Source of the DNA: Hyphochytrium catenoides
Lineage: Eukaryota > Sar > Hyphochytriomycetes > Hyphochytriales > Hyphochytriaceae
DNA length: 32,018 nucleotides
Reading direction: 5' to 3'
NCBI GenBank assembly: GCA_900088475.1
Contig: FLMG01001247.1
Coordinates: 997-33,014 of the forward strand
Positions within the stretch are counted from its first letter, which is position 1, and every line of letters begins with the position of its first letter. Below, piece by piece: positions 1 to 10,324 of the stretch. The notes below the pieces were generated by a model that had not been told where the DNA came from, searched no databases, and saw only the letters and a list, made by a program, of their open reading frames with translations. The position numbers were made by a program, and so were the translations under genes.

Positions 1-944
1 GCGTGTGGGAGAGAAGTAGCCCGCAAGCGAGCCGTAAAGGCGCGTCCAGAAGAACAGACGATAGGAGGACCTTGGCAGACATCGACCAAACAAACCTAGA
101 CAGGTGCGGTTGCAGCTGATGCGCTCTAGTAGTAGTAGGGGATAAGAAGAGAGAAGGGCATGTGTACCTGCTCGTCATGAACATCCTTGGCGTTTCAGAA
201 GAAGGCGTCAAGCAACTCATCAGCCATCGGATATTATCTTTTATTGAAGACAACATAGATAAAATTCTATGTAATGTGGTGGCTCACACGTTCCACTCGC
301 CTCACACCGGGTTTTTGTCCCCTTTTTTGTTGTTTTGGTTCTTCTATTATCATTATCTGCGGTGGTCCGCCGCCGCCGTTCGTTATTATTTCACTCTTCG
401 GACCTCCTCCCGTCGTCGTCGTCATGCATGGAAGTAGATGTACGTACTGGACTAAGTATTCTCTGGCTAGATGATAAGAGAGCTCATCATCATCGTCATG
501 CCGCCAGTCGGTGCGTGCGTTACGTACGCGTTCTATGTCAAACTGATGGAATATTATCTACTATCTATATATATTTATAGTTCACGTCCTTCCTTTGACA
601 GACATTCTTAAGGCTGCTTGATCGTGACTGGACGCTATCTAGCTGACCTGAACGCTCAGCGAGTCCAACGTAGGTAAAGCTTTGTTAGCCGGTAGTCAAG
701 TGCCGTCCACCATCATCCCACTTCCTTTTCTTCAGTCTTACGGATGAGCCTAATTTCTTAACATACAAGTCCTTAGATCGGAGTCACGCCTATCTTACTT
801 TGTGGCCCTTGCATGAGTGACGACATCCTCGACAAAATGCTTGCAGAGCGGACACTTCCAGCATCGGCCGGAGTCCTCTTGTTCTCAGAAAGGGCTCCAG
901 ATGGCTGCTCTCCAGTGCCGGCCGATTCGGTTGCACCGCTTGTA
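1..944. other. Non-coding stretch, no gene recognised
   Basis: I see no credible gene here. The open frames between about 160 and 580 begin at non-ATG codons or in pyrimidine-rich low-complexity DNA and show no recognisable domain. Several short CGTCGT/CATCAT-like runs lie between 360 and 500. The segment nearest 944 is probably the 3' UTR of the minus-strand 7TM-RGS gene. Confidence 0.5.
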
Positions 945-2550
945 TCAATAACAGTAGTGTAGTCCTCCGCGCTCAGAGTGACCTTTTTCTTTGAGGAGGA
1001 TTCTGTTGAAGGGATCAAGGAGCATTCCAAGTACTTCCGCTTCACACTGCTGGAAGAGTTCATCAGAATACTCGGAGAGTATTGCCCTGTGTTGCTCCCC
1101 TGCAACTGGTGCTGATAAGGATGATGTTTGAACCTTGAGAAGTTTGTCTATTAGCTCTTGCCGCAAGCTCATGCTGATGTTGATCTGTGTCAATGACCCA
1201 GGGCTCAGAAAATTCTCCAAGATTGTTGCTGCATGTGTTGCCCTCTTATGAGTGTCGCTGGATCTGTAGGCAAATGCCAACCGTAAGAAGAGAACATTTT
1301 CAACGCAAAATTCTTTCATAGCGTAGGTCTGGAAGCGCTGCAGAACGTCTGGCTTCTTAAAAAAGACATTCTTTAGCTCCAAAGGGGTCTTCACCGGCTT
1401 AAGGATAAATTGCATGTCCCCTTCCTTTCTGCGACTTTTATCACTAGTTGCCATTGACCCATTCACTATTCGAAGGCGGCGTTTCTCCTCGACGTAGGAA
1501 AGCCAGATGGGCCTGAAACCGCAGAAGATAGGGTAGCTAAGAAAGCCTATGGCAATGCCGTACTGTCGCAGAAAGGGCTCTGAGCCTCCCACAGTGTACG
1601 CTAGAGCCGCACCCACGATACTGGTCACCAAGAGTGTCAGCGCGAAGTTTTTAAACTGGTCTTTGAAATGGAAGGCCTCTTCTACTTTTCTCAGCTTGAA
1701 CGCCCCTAGAAGTATGGCAAACGTCGCGAAGATTGGTCCTGCTGAACTCAAGCTTCTCTGTAGTAGCAGCAACAGGGAGGGATGAAGGTATGTAATAAGG
1801 TCGGTCAAGATCACATAAGAGAACTAGCTTGTAATGTAATAAGTGATCAGCACAGCCGACAACAGGATGCGGAAGCGACTGAAACCTGGCAAGGGTGAGG
1901 CAGCAAAATGGACAAGACAATTGGAAGGCGGTGAAGACCATGTACGCTGCCACTCTCTAGTCCCATACCTGGACGCTGCCATTTGATCTACAGTCGACAG
2001 GGTTGTAGTGTCCAAGGCTATAGTCGTGCAGGTAGCCGATGTTGAGCATAAAGTTGAGGAGAACTAATACGAGAAACACAGCAACTGTCAAGGGAAGATG
2101 CAGCTTCTTCTTTGCCCATCGCGATCGAAAGACGTTCACGGCACATCCTTGGAGGTATGAACTGAACCACACGTAGAAGAATTGTGCCGTCAGACTGGCA
2201 AGGGCGAAAGGCGAAAGAGTTACTCCAGCCAAATACATCTCGCACTTGATGGCGATAGGGAATATGTAGTCCTGGAAGTTGTACAGCATCCCGATAAAAA
2301 AGGCTAGTTGTCCCACAACAACCCAAGCCAAGGGCAGACATGTCAGTGGATACAGCATCCGTCTCTTCCACCAGAGAAGCAGCACAACAACTTGCATTGC
2401 TGCCATCAAAGTGACAAGCGGAACGGCTGCAATCAATTCTGATGATGAAGACTCAGATCCAGACCCATCATCATCCTGATGAGGAGAAGAGGAGGCCGCT
2501 GAAGGCGCTTCCATATTCTTCATTATCATCGAAGAGGATTGAAAATCCAT
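945..2550 (-). CDS. Seven-transmembrane protein with C-terminal RGS domain
   Basis: CDS complement(join(945..1757,1970..2550 with the exon edge at 1969)); more exactly exon 1 is 2550-1969 and exon 2 is 1757-945, giving 464 aa. The ATG at 2550 is chosen because the open frame further upstream starts only at TTG. Residues 1-45 are a Ser/Asp-rich head. Four hydrophobic segments follow in exon 1 and three in exon 2 (about 198-214, 232-250, 258-282). An RGS domain occupies about 318-455, containing the FQTYAMKEFCVENVLF core. The 211-nt intron is phase 0 (donor gtatgg, acceptor ctacag). RGS domains speed GTP hydrolysis by G-alpha. The 7TM-RGS order matches plant AtRGS1-type proteins, so a plasma-membrane regulator of heterotrimeric G signalling is likely. 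It diverges from the transporter gene at 4046. The ligand is unknown. Confidence 0.87.
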
Positions 2551-4045
2551 CCAGCCACCGCTCAATCTGATGCTTATTATTCGGATCAGGATAGAGGCAG
2601 CAACCAATGGTGCTACCGTCGCGATATATTAGCGGCTTATCGCGAGTTTTATAGTAGATATTCTACTGAGAGCAGGAACGAGGAGGAGCTGGACCGAAAA
2701 AGCAAGAGGTGCCGCAACGAGGTCCTCGCTAACTTACGCGCTTCCTACTCATGGTAGTAGATGGAAGACAGGGACCCCTTAACATTGAATGGTGGATGCT
2801 CATTACCAGCTTCAACTCTTTTATTGACCTGGGTGGTGATCGCCAATCATCACCAGCACATCCCTCTGACGTTGCACTATTATTATTACGTCGCATCATT
2901 AGGAGGAGGAAGTAACCAGGGAACAAAGTAGTAGTGCAACAGCCAAGTTCGCCGGCAGCCAGCACGGGACGGGCGGGGCATCCAAACACAGACAGCAGCA
3001 GCCGCAAGCAGCACACGAAGACCATTATTATGCAACCTCACCAGCCGCCGGCCACTAGCCACCACCGCACTCCTCTCAGAACAATGCAATAGCCCAGTGG
3101 TGCTCCCAGACAGGGAGCCAAAAATAGTCTATGACTATAGAACCAGCGAAGTGAGAAGAGCGAGGAGCGAGCAGCGGAGGAGGAGGAGGACGGCGAAGTC
3201 AAGAGTCCCGGAGAGCTGCTGGTGCGATCGAATAGTGGTGGGCTCCCAAGTCCTCCTCCTCCGTCCGTTACACCAATCCATACTTGGTACTTCATCTACT
3301 TGTACCTGGAATTGTATTGTACGTGAATCTCGCTGGTACTTGTACTTGTACTTGTACTTGTACTTGAAGTGCTGAGGGAGCGGAGCAGGAGTGATCTGAG
3401 AGATCATCTTGTCCTACTTTGAGTCCCTGGAGGTCCCTCGGATGACTGTGTGAGTGAGCCCAGCAGCAGCAGCTCCTGGCCGGCTCTATTGAGCACTGGA
3501 CATCGCATCGAAAGGACATGGGACCGGTGGAGAGCTCAGCTCCAAGGTGGGGCGCCGTGTATCTCTCTACTTGTATCAAATACCAACAGGGCAATCCTCA
3601 TCATCCATCTCCTGCGCCAGTTCCTCTGTGCCAATATACCATCCAGATACATTCCTGACTCCACCCTGAGACAAATGGCTGAGCCTGATATGCTGTAAGG
3701 ACAAAACGATACGAATTGTGGGGTTGCAGGAAGAAGACTTCTGGGCCAGATACCTCGCGTGCCCACTTAGCACAAACAAGACCACTCTGTTAGCATCCGC
3801 CAAGCGCTAAGAATTGAGAGGCAGTCGGTAAAGGCGCGAGGTGGATAAGTGATACAAGTGAGTCCGCCGTGAGGCCTTCCGAGACAGTACTCGTCTTTAC
3901 AACTCTTTACTTTTTGACAACCCAGCTGCGAGTGTTGCTAGGTGATAGTCTTGGAGGAAGATAACAAGGAGGCTAACGTCTGGTGTTAGGGAACGGGAAG
4001 GAGGAAAGGTCTCATACGCATAAAGGCTTCCTCACTGCTCGTGCA
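2551..4045. other. Divergent intergenic region between 7TM-RGS and transporter genes
   Basis: About 1.5 kb between two divergently transcribed starts, so it should hold both promoters. It is purine-rich with short GGA/CCT runs and contains a hexanucleotide microsatellite at 3337-3366. Open frames on both strands start mostly at non-ATG codons and are low in complexity; none carries a recognisable domain. No TATA box or other defined element could be assigned. Confidence 0.5.
3337..3366. repeat. Hexanucleotide microsatellite (TACTTG)5
   Basis: Five perfect head-to-tail copies of TACTTG. They create an artificial Tyr-Lys or Tyr-Leu alternation in two of the reading frames, which explains the open frames overlapping this spot. 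Confidence 0.95.
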
Positions 4046-5561
4046 ATGACAAGTACTAAGAAGTATGCGAAGCTCGCGTCGGAGCCAGATGAGGAAGCCT
4101 CACACATCCTCAAAATCCCACAAGCTAACATGATAGAGCCCCCGAAAGTTAGGCAAAGGGAAAAGCCGGCCAGAGTCAGTAAAGCAGAAGGAGCTTTCTG
4201 GCTGACGGCTTGGTTCTTCCACAACCTCATGATCACAATTTTAAATAAGACGGTCTTCGAGAACGCTAAGTTCCCATACCCATATACTGTGAGTTCCAGC
4301 CGACAGACCATGTAGCTATATCAGATTCCTGGCAAAAAAGTTCTGACCGACAACTCTTCCATCTTCTCTACCTAACAGCTCACTCTGGTACATATGGTAT
4401 GCAACACTATTGGGAGTATACTTTACATCGATGTCTTCCACCTAACGCAGAGGAAGAAGCTTCGTCCTGCCGAGCTCCAGACTATGTTCAAGTTCAGGTC
4501 CGTACCTTCTTACGCTATTTTTAGCCATAGTGATGTTGTTTGCTGAGAATATGATGACAGCATTCTTTTCGCAGCCAACATTATCTTTGGCAATCTTAGC
4601 TTGCTCTATGTTTCAGTAAGCCTCCATCAAGGTATGCCAAGTATCTTCTCCGTAGTGTGCATAAACCAATGTAACTTCAGAGTCATAGCTGTGCCATCGT
4701 TTACCTCTCTTACGACTCCCAATGAGTGTTCTGTATCGGAGCAAAGCGTCGCATCAACGTCAACTTCTTCTGGCTCTGCCTCCTTCTTAGCCATTGAGCC
4801 TAACTTGCTTGGCACCCAAATATCCAGTGACTAGAGCAACCGTCCCAGCATTCACAATGGTTACAAGCTATTATATCTTGCACAAGTCCTTCTCTTTGCA
4901 CCGCAGACTCGCAATTGTGCCCGTTTGCTTGGGAGTAGCCATCGCATGCCTTGGAGATCTCAGCTATACCTCTATTGGCCTCGTCGTCTTATTTATCTCC
5001 ATCGTGCTGGCGGCTCTTAAGGTAGTCTTCTCAAGTCTGGTATGTCCTAATGACTTGTCGCGGAACTGTGGTCTGAATCACTGCTGACAATTCGATCCTT
5101 GCATAGCTGTTGTCAGGGGAACTGAAACTTCACCCAGTAGATCTAATCTTCAACATGGCACCTTTGTCCTTTGTCTGGTGCCTCCTACTAGCTTGGACGT
5201 CGGGTAAGGGTGTAAGCTAGAGGTTTCTGCTCCCTCCCTAAGTCCATTGCCTCTTGCGTTTGCAGGAGAGCTTTCTAGCGTTGTGGCGGAATGGGACAGT
5301 TTGGTCGCTGCTGGATCGCTCAAAATGGTCCTCCTCACTGGAGTCTTGTCTTTTACTCTCAATCTCACAAGTTTCTTCGCCAATCAGAAGACCTCAGCAC
5401 TCACTCTCACTGTGGCAGGCAATGTAAAGCAAGTGGCAGTCATTTTCTTGTCTATCCACATCTTTAGGACCCCAATCACTGTCACTAACTTCACTGGGAT
5501 TCTCGTGACAGTATTTGGGAGTGCCGTTTATAGCTATGTTAGCATGCAAGAGTCCTCCTAA
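4046..5561 (+). CDS. Triose-phosphate/nucleotide-sugar transporter family protein
   Basis: CDS join(4046..4288,4379..4497,4561..4631,4828..5039,5107..5203,5266..5561), 345 aa. All five introns are GT-AG (90, 63, 196, 67 and 62 nt) and every junction keeps frame. The protein is a multi-pass DMT-superfamily carrier of the TPT/NST group. After a hydrophilic head of about 50 residues come the hallmark WFFHNLMITILNK and FPYPYTLTLVHM stretches. Further on are the conserved NIIFGNLSLLYVSVS and TRATVPAFT segments and a final half with NLTSFFANQKTSALTLTVAGNVKQ. Family members exchange phosphorylated C3/C5/C6 compounds in plastids or nucleotide sugars in Golgi/ER. No plastid transit peptide is evident, so an endomembrane nucleotide-sugar role is somewhat more likely, but the substrate cannot be read from sequence. 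The ATG at 4046 is chosen because the frame upstream lacks an ATG. Confidence 0.9.
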
Positions 5562-5786
5562 GGGGGCCTATAACCAGAGACGTACAGTTCCAATAGCTGG
5601 ACACTTTCAATGTGTCATATGTTCCGTACGCGCCAGTTGGTTTCTGCTTTCTAAACAATATTCCTTGGCTATGAATGCAGACGCAGCTTGCTCGCTTTCC
5701 CTCGTTTAAGGGCCAGGCTAAGTGGATAAGCAGTCCCCAATATAAACACGATCTCCTCGCTCCATCGACAAATACGTGCCAACTGC

Positions 5787-7266
5787 TCAGATGCCCTTGT
5801 TATAGAAAACAACTTGGTCCTTTTGACCCTGTTGCAGTTCCGGCTCAAGTTGAGACAGCGCAATGGAGCCTTGCTGAGGGAATAACGCGATTGCCCCAGG
5901 GAAAGCAACCCATAGACAGCCAATCAGGACTCCCAGTTCCGTCAAGAAGCGTGGCATTGGTCGTGTAGGCATCTTGTCCATCCTGCGTAATACGGAAAGA
6001 ATGTACGGAGGCAGAAGAAGGACTAAAGGGCAAGGCATTGGTCAGCGAATTTAGCCAACCAGAAAAACGCGAGAGAACTTACTTGGGGCTGGAAGCGCTA
6101 CTCTTGTCAGTGCGACTTCCATCAGGCTCTTCTTCGCAGCGACCTTGGACTTTCCGAGCACTCTACCCTCAGCATCAGTAACGTCAATACCCGTCCTGAT
6201 TGGGAGGAAGTGAATGCTCAGCATGTACGTCTTTTACGAGGGGAGTTCCCATAGAGAGTTGCAAGTCCTACGTTAGTTCATTTCGACGCATCATGAGGAC
6301 GTTTGTTGCTCCAGCCAGCGCAACTGCCGTGTAGGGCACAGTCTGCAAATAGCGGTGAGATAGATATAACGCGGATTCCTCCTTACGCTCTCACCGTTCG
6401 CAACAGCGTTCTTGCTCCGGGATTGAGGCCCTGCAGCCTATCTACTAGTCCTCCAAGACCGACTGCCGAGACGACCGAGATACCGCTAGCTAACAAATAA
6501 GATGCTGGAGGCAGACAGCAGGTTGGAGGGTCAATCACTCCTCCCAAACAAGAGTTAGGGGTGAACGTAGCCAACGAAAACAGTAGGATCAATGAGATGG
6601 AAGACGTGGTATGGTGGGAGAGAGCGCACTTGCTAGGTCTCGCATAGACTGAGTTCCAGATATATTCCTGTTGGCAAAGTTGAATGCTGCGTTGTAGGTC
6701 TGATTTCCCCATTGGAAAAGCACAGTGTTGGTGAGCTGCAGTCAGGCAAAAAGAAACGGTAAGTCTTCAACTGCTGCAGATGCTTGAGCTAGGGTGGCCA
6801 CCTCCTACCGTCGGAGGAACAAAGAGCATGCCCGCACAGATAGGAATGTTCACTGGGACAAATGCTGAGATTCTGAACGCCACTGGGATGATCTCGTTAC
6901 TTTGCGGGTGCACACAGGCATCTACAACTAATTTATAGAGACGAAGAAAGTGGTCAATAGTGGTTGGATGTCTAGAGATATGGAGGCAGGACCAGGTACC
7001 ATCCTTCGCACGCCACAGCTTCTCATCACTAGTCTTGCCCGTCGGTAGCACACCCTTGCGGTAGTCTTCCAGCAACCGCGCTGACGCTCTTATTTTCTCC
7101 CTTGAGTAGAATAACGCCCTATGGGGAACCCGCTTATTAAGTCAACGGCAAACGACGGCTACCTTTCAGGACAAAGTACGGGTCACCTTGGGTTGATGAG
7201 GTTTACGAAGTGCTGGAACCTCCCAGAGTAAGTGGTCAGATCATATCTGGAACCATCTATCATCAT
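5787..7266 (-). CDS. Sideroflexin, mitochondrial inner-membrane carrier
   Basis: CDS complement(join(5787..6022,6083..6195,6272..6342,6395..6504,6630..6735,6809..6927,7000..7118,7187..7266)), 317 aa, close to the usual size of about 320. Seven GT-AG introns (60, 76, 52, 125, 73, 72 and 68 nt) all restore frame. Sideroflexins are inner-membrane proteins; human SFXN1 imports serine for one-carbon metabolism. Visible landmarks are SRYDLTTYSGRFQHF at the start, LLEDYRKGVLP, ELWRAK-like DEKLWRAK, NQTYNAAFNFANR, TAVALAGATNVLMMRR, the LPAPILLLPPY turn, and the C-terminal end FYNKGI matching the family's FNKGL-type ending. The family HPDTGE motif reads HPQSNE here. The ATG at 7266 follows family alignment; the same frame continues upstream to 7374 without homology. 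It converges with the transporter gene, 225 bp away. Confidence 0.95.
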
Positions 7267-7497
7267 CAACAGAGATTTAAGCAAACATCGGCAGCGATCT
7301 GGCAACAAGGTCACTGCTACGTACCAAGGCGAAATGGGGGTAAACCCATTGGAAAGAACTTCCGCAGCCCACAAGAGCTACCAGCTGGGTATGCTTCTTG
7401 AAGAGCAGTAGGTAAACTAGAATCTGTCAAGGAGATAGAGTATAAACCAGCAGCTGGGATGATGAGCAGATGAAGGCGATAACGAAGAAGATGAAGC

Positions 7498-8001
7498 TCA
7501 AGTGATGAGAGCAGATTCATCCTTGGATGGAGTGAGGAGCTGATGAGTTGAAGATTGGCGGAGTGATAGATCATATCCGATAATCAATTCCATGCCAAAT
7601 CTCTGGTTACCGCATTCTTCTCGGTATTGATTCAAGCGGGCCTGATTATTAGTTGATTTGTTCTGAAAGATTTGCCAGAAGCCCGTCAGAACCGGTTCGG
7701 AAGATCGGTCGAGAACGACAAAGATCTGAGGTGCTTCTCCTGTGAACTTCAAGGACTTTCTTTCTTCGGAGCTTCGTACGAAGTGCTGCAAGAGTAGAAA
7801 GCCTGCCCATTGTACTTGCACTGCTGCCACAGCTCGCTGTTCCGCTTCTTTGTAAATTGGAAAGCAGCATTCTAGTTCTTCAATTTGAGCTCTAACATTA
7901 GAAAGCTCTTCTTTCAAGGCTACGGAGCTTGTCCGGGACTTGTACAAGCGAGGGCGGGACTCAGTTGAGCAGCGCGATAAGCTGACCAGGAGAAGAACCA
8001 T
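7498..8001 (-). CDS. Hypothetical protein with coiled-coil segment
   Basis: Uninterrupted frame of 167 aa starting with ATG at 8001 and ending at 7498. The first 25 residues are hydrophobic then basic, like a possible mitochondrial presequence. Residues about 27-60 form a heptad-like acidic coiled coil (LKEELSNVRAQIEEL). A Trp/Leu-rich stretch (QWAGFLLLQ) follows, then a polar tail. The coiled coil plus WxGFLLLQ recalls the approach to the first helix of mitochondrial calcium uniporters, but no WDxxEP pore motif was found downstream in any frame. The tail may contain an unrecognised intron: an AACTAATAATCAG branch/acceptor-like string lies near 7640. The start lies 101 bp from the divergent GST-family ATG. 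I do not recognise the family. Confidence 0.45.
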   Translation of the reverse strand: MVLLLVSLSRCSTESRPRLYKSRTSSVALKEELSNVRAQIEELECCFPIYKEAEQRAVAAVQVQWAGFLLLQHFVRSSEERKSLKFTGEAPQIFVVLDRSSEPVLTGFWQIFQNKSTNNQARLNQYREECGNQRFGMELIIGYDLSLRQSSTHQLLTPSKDESALIT

Positions 8002-8102
8002 ATTCCGGTGGCAATTCTCTGCGGCAGGGTCAGCACGAATCGCCGACTAAATCAAGCGAGAGCAGAGAGTGAGGACTTTTGCTGCAGGGAACTCAAGCAG
8101 GG

Positions 8103-9414
8103 ATGTACTTCCTGCTAGGCACAGAGCTGTCCTACTATACAGGCAAAGCGAGAGCCTTTCTCCGATATAAGGGAGTCGAATTTCAGGAGGTTCTTGGCAG
8201 ATCTCAGATCTACAAAGACTTCATCATTCCAGAGACGGGAGTCTCCTTTGTTCCCGTACTTGTTGCTCCTAAGACAGATGGGATTAAAGTTCCTACTTCA
8301 GAGAGCTTTCAATGCATTCAAGACTCTACAGATATCATAGATTTCATAGAGCAACGACATCCAGAGCCTCAAGTGATCCCCACCTCCCCAAAGCAAAGGT
8401 TTGTCAGTCTGCTTCTGGAGTTCTGGGCTGACCAGTGGCTTGTCATACCGGGAATGCACTTCCGATGGAACTTTGACGAGAATCTCCCATATATATACTA
8501 CGAGTTCGGGCGTTCTTCAACAGGCTCAAAGGTGGCCAAGGAATGCGTAGAAGTTGGGAGGAAAGTGTGCAAGCAGTTTCAAAACTCTATGGCCTTCCTG
8601 GGCATCTCAGAGACCACTGGTCCAGTAATAGAAGAACAGTTTTATCAGCTTCTTGAGGACCTTGCCACGCATCTGTCCCAGCACTCCTACCTACTTGGAG
8701 AAACACCCTCGTTGGCGGACTTTGCTCTTATGGGTCCACTGTATGCACACGGATTACGAGATCCCAGAACCAGCGTCATCATTAAGACTCGAGCCCCTTC
8801 CGTCGCAGATTATATCGAGCGGGTAATGCAGTTAGTGGACGCAAGAGATCCACCCCATGCTCTTTCTCGACATGAGCCAAACAAGCCTCTCTTCATCCGT
8901 CAGCGACCTCTGGGGTCTAAGGGTTGGATGCCCGGTGATGGAATACCCGATACTTTGACGCCTTTCCTGAAGACGATATTTCGTGACTTTTTGCCGTTCG
9001 TATCAGCGACGGCCCGAGAGGTAAGCTATAATTCAATATCAGCTCCCGTCAGAGAGTCTCTTATGCACGCTTTCCCACTCCCTTCAGGTAACTCGTTACC
9101 TAAAAGAGAACCCATCGCAGTCTACCCTTCCCCGAGCTGTCGGTTTTCACAGCTTCTCCCTGGATGGGGTAGAAGATGCCAGAGCAGTGCTGCCCTACGA
9201 TCTCTGGATGTATCAGAGGTGCCATGATTTTCGAGCTGCCCTTAGCGAAGTGGATAGAAGCGATCTGGATTATTGGCTATGCCAGAAAGTTTGTCAAGAC
9301 GCAATCCACACCTTGGATAGCATTGACCTTTCGCACTGCCGAGTGCGAAAGATTGGAAACCTAATGGGAGTGGAGGACCATTCGACGATGGAAATGAGCA
9401 GGGCACGATTGTGA
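8103..9414 (+). CDS. Glutathione S-transferase family protein, 414 aa
   Basis: CDS join(8103..9020,9088..9414), one 67-nt GT-AG phase-0 intron. The ATG at 8103 is preferred: the frame extends to 8079 only by a TTG. Residues 1-90 are a thioredoxin-fold GST N-terminal domain (LLGTELSYYTGKARAFLRYKG, with FVPVL before the conserved cis-Pro position and the DSTDIIDFIE helix). Residues about 110-235 are an all-helical GST C-terminal domain including HSYLLGETPSLADFALMGPLYAH, the N-capping box and hydrophobic staple. A 180-residue tail follows with RAVGFHSFSLDG and LPYDLWMYQR. Long GST-family proteins of about 400 aa with a similar WMLQR-like tail occur in bacteria and some protists, as I recall them, so the tail is probably a true family part rather than a fusion. 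Substrate is unknown; cytosolic or mitochondrial. Confidence 0.87.
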
Positions 9415-9599
9415 AAGGAGGATGACGGTTGCTATTATAAGTCTGTCAAAGGTTCAAGCAACGAGAAGAGAAGTAATGAAACCTGCCAACTGAGGCACAT
9501 GATTGACAAGACGAGGAGCTTTATAGCGCATAACTTCCAGTCGGCGACAAACACGATATAATTTAATCTGCCCTAGCGATGGTGACATCATCGCAAACC

Positions 9600-9979
9600 T
9601 TACGTATCCCATGTGCTGGTGGTAAATTTGCTAAAATAGGGGCGGCGTGCAGGCTGCTCCACTGTTTTTATCGTTGCCAAAAGTTCTTGGAAAGCCCTCT
9701 GTCTGAACAAAAGCGCTCTGCTGTCTTGCTCAACCAAGTCAACACCACTCTGCTGCAACGCTGCCCTTAGCCACTGAGCGTCCTTCCGCCACAAAAGACA
9801 TCCCCTTTCCTTCAGCGCTTTCTTCTAGCGCTCCATCCAACCTGATGATGCTGGCCTTTGTGGGCCGGCAGCTACTGTACAAAGATTTGAGCGGGATAGA
9901 GTCAACGACGGAAGAAGGGCAGCGCTGGTGGCATCACAAGCCTTGATGAAGTTTCCTAGGGAGCTGTCCGTTACACTAT
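9600..9979 (-). CDS. Candidate unknown gene (two coding-like exons, partial)
   Basis: Between the convergent GST gene and the divergent glucosidase II gene the minus strand has a coding-like frame. Proposed exons are 9979-9876 and 9824-9600, joined by a 51-nt GT-AG phase-0 intron (gtagct...gctag). Exon A reads DSSLGNFIKACDATSAALLPSL and exon B has amphipathic helical text (KDAQWLRAALQQSGVDLVEQ, LLFRQRAFQELLATI). Without the intron the two parts share a frame and are split only by one TAG. The N-terminus (possibly an ATG near 10199) and the C-terminus (a GTAAGG donor follows at about 9602) are not resolved. No family was recognised. Confidence 0.35.
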
Positions 9980-10324
9980 CTTCCAATCACTGATAACCAC
10001 TGATTAGCTGTTGCGATAACTAGAAATATGATTCGGTTGATGGTTATAAGCTATCATCTCCAGGTGCGCAGAAGTAGCTTTGGTGCTACGAGTACGAGTA
10101 CTGTAGAAGATCTCCAGTATCTGCAGATCCGCCAGGTGTCGGATCGTCACAGGAACTCTTTGTCAGCGAGGCCCACAGTCGCTTGCAGCCTCCGCCATCA
10201 GCTGCTGGGTATTACCAAGTTCATTTGCCAAGGTTCACCGCAAATTCCACTGACGGAGGGGGAATCCTTGAGCTCATTAAGCTGGACTTTCGGGCGGGGC
10301 TTAATGGTTGGGAGCAGGGACGGG

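Noticed and set aside
162-580. Overlapping open frames near the left edge.
   Set aside because: Three overlapping frames of low complexity with no domain, no acceptor or donor support and partly non-ATG starts.
1758-1968. In-frame TAG after GSVQVWD in the 7TM-RGS gene, with hydrophobic text continuing beyond it, suggesting stop-codon reassignment or a tiny intron.
   Set aside because: TAG ends SmD2, NAA40 and the BAH-PAH gene, so it is a normal stop. A single 211-nt GT-AG intron joins the two exons exactly where the AtRGS1-like helix 5 begins.
3135-3594. Frames with Tyr-Lys or Val-Gln repeats.
   Set aside because: They are translations of the TACTTG microsatellite and its flanks.
7300-8001. 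Mitochondrial calcium uniporter.
   Set aside because: The coiled coil is suggestive, but no WDxxEP-like pore motif was found in any frame downstream.
8079-8102. Start of the GST-family protein at 8079.
   Set aside because: The codon is TTG; the ATG at 8103 fits the GST N-terminal strand.
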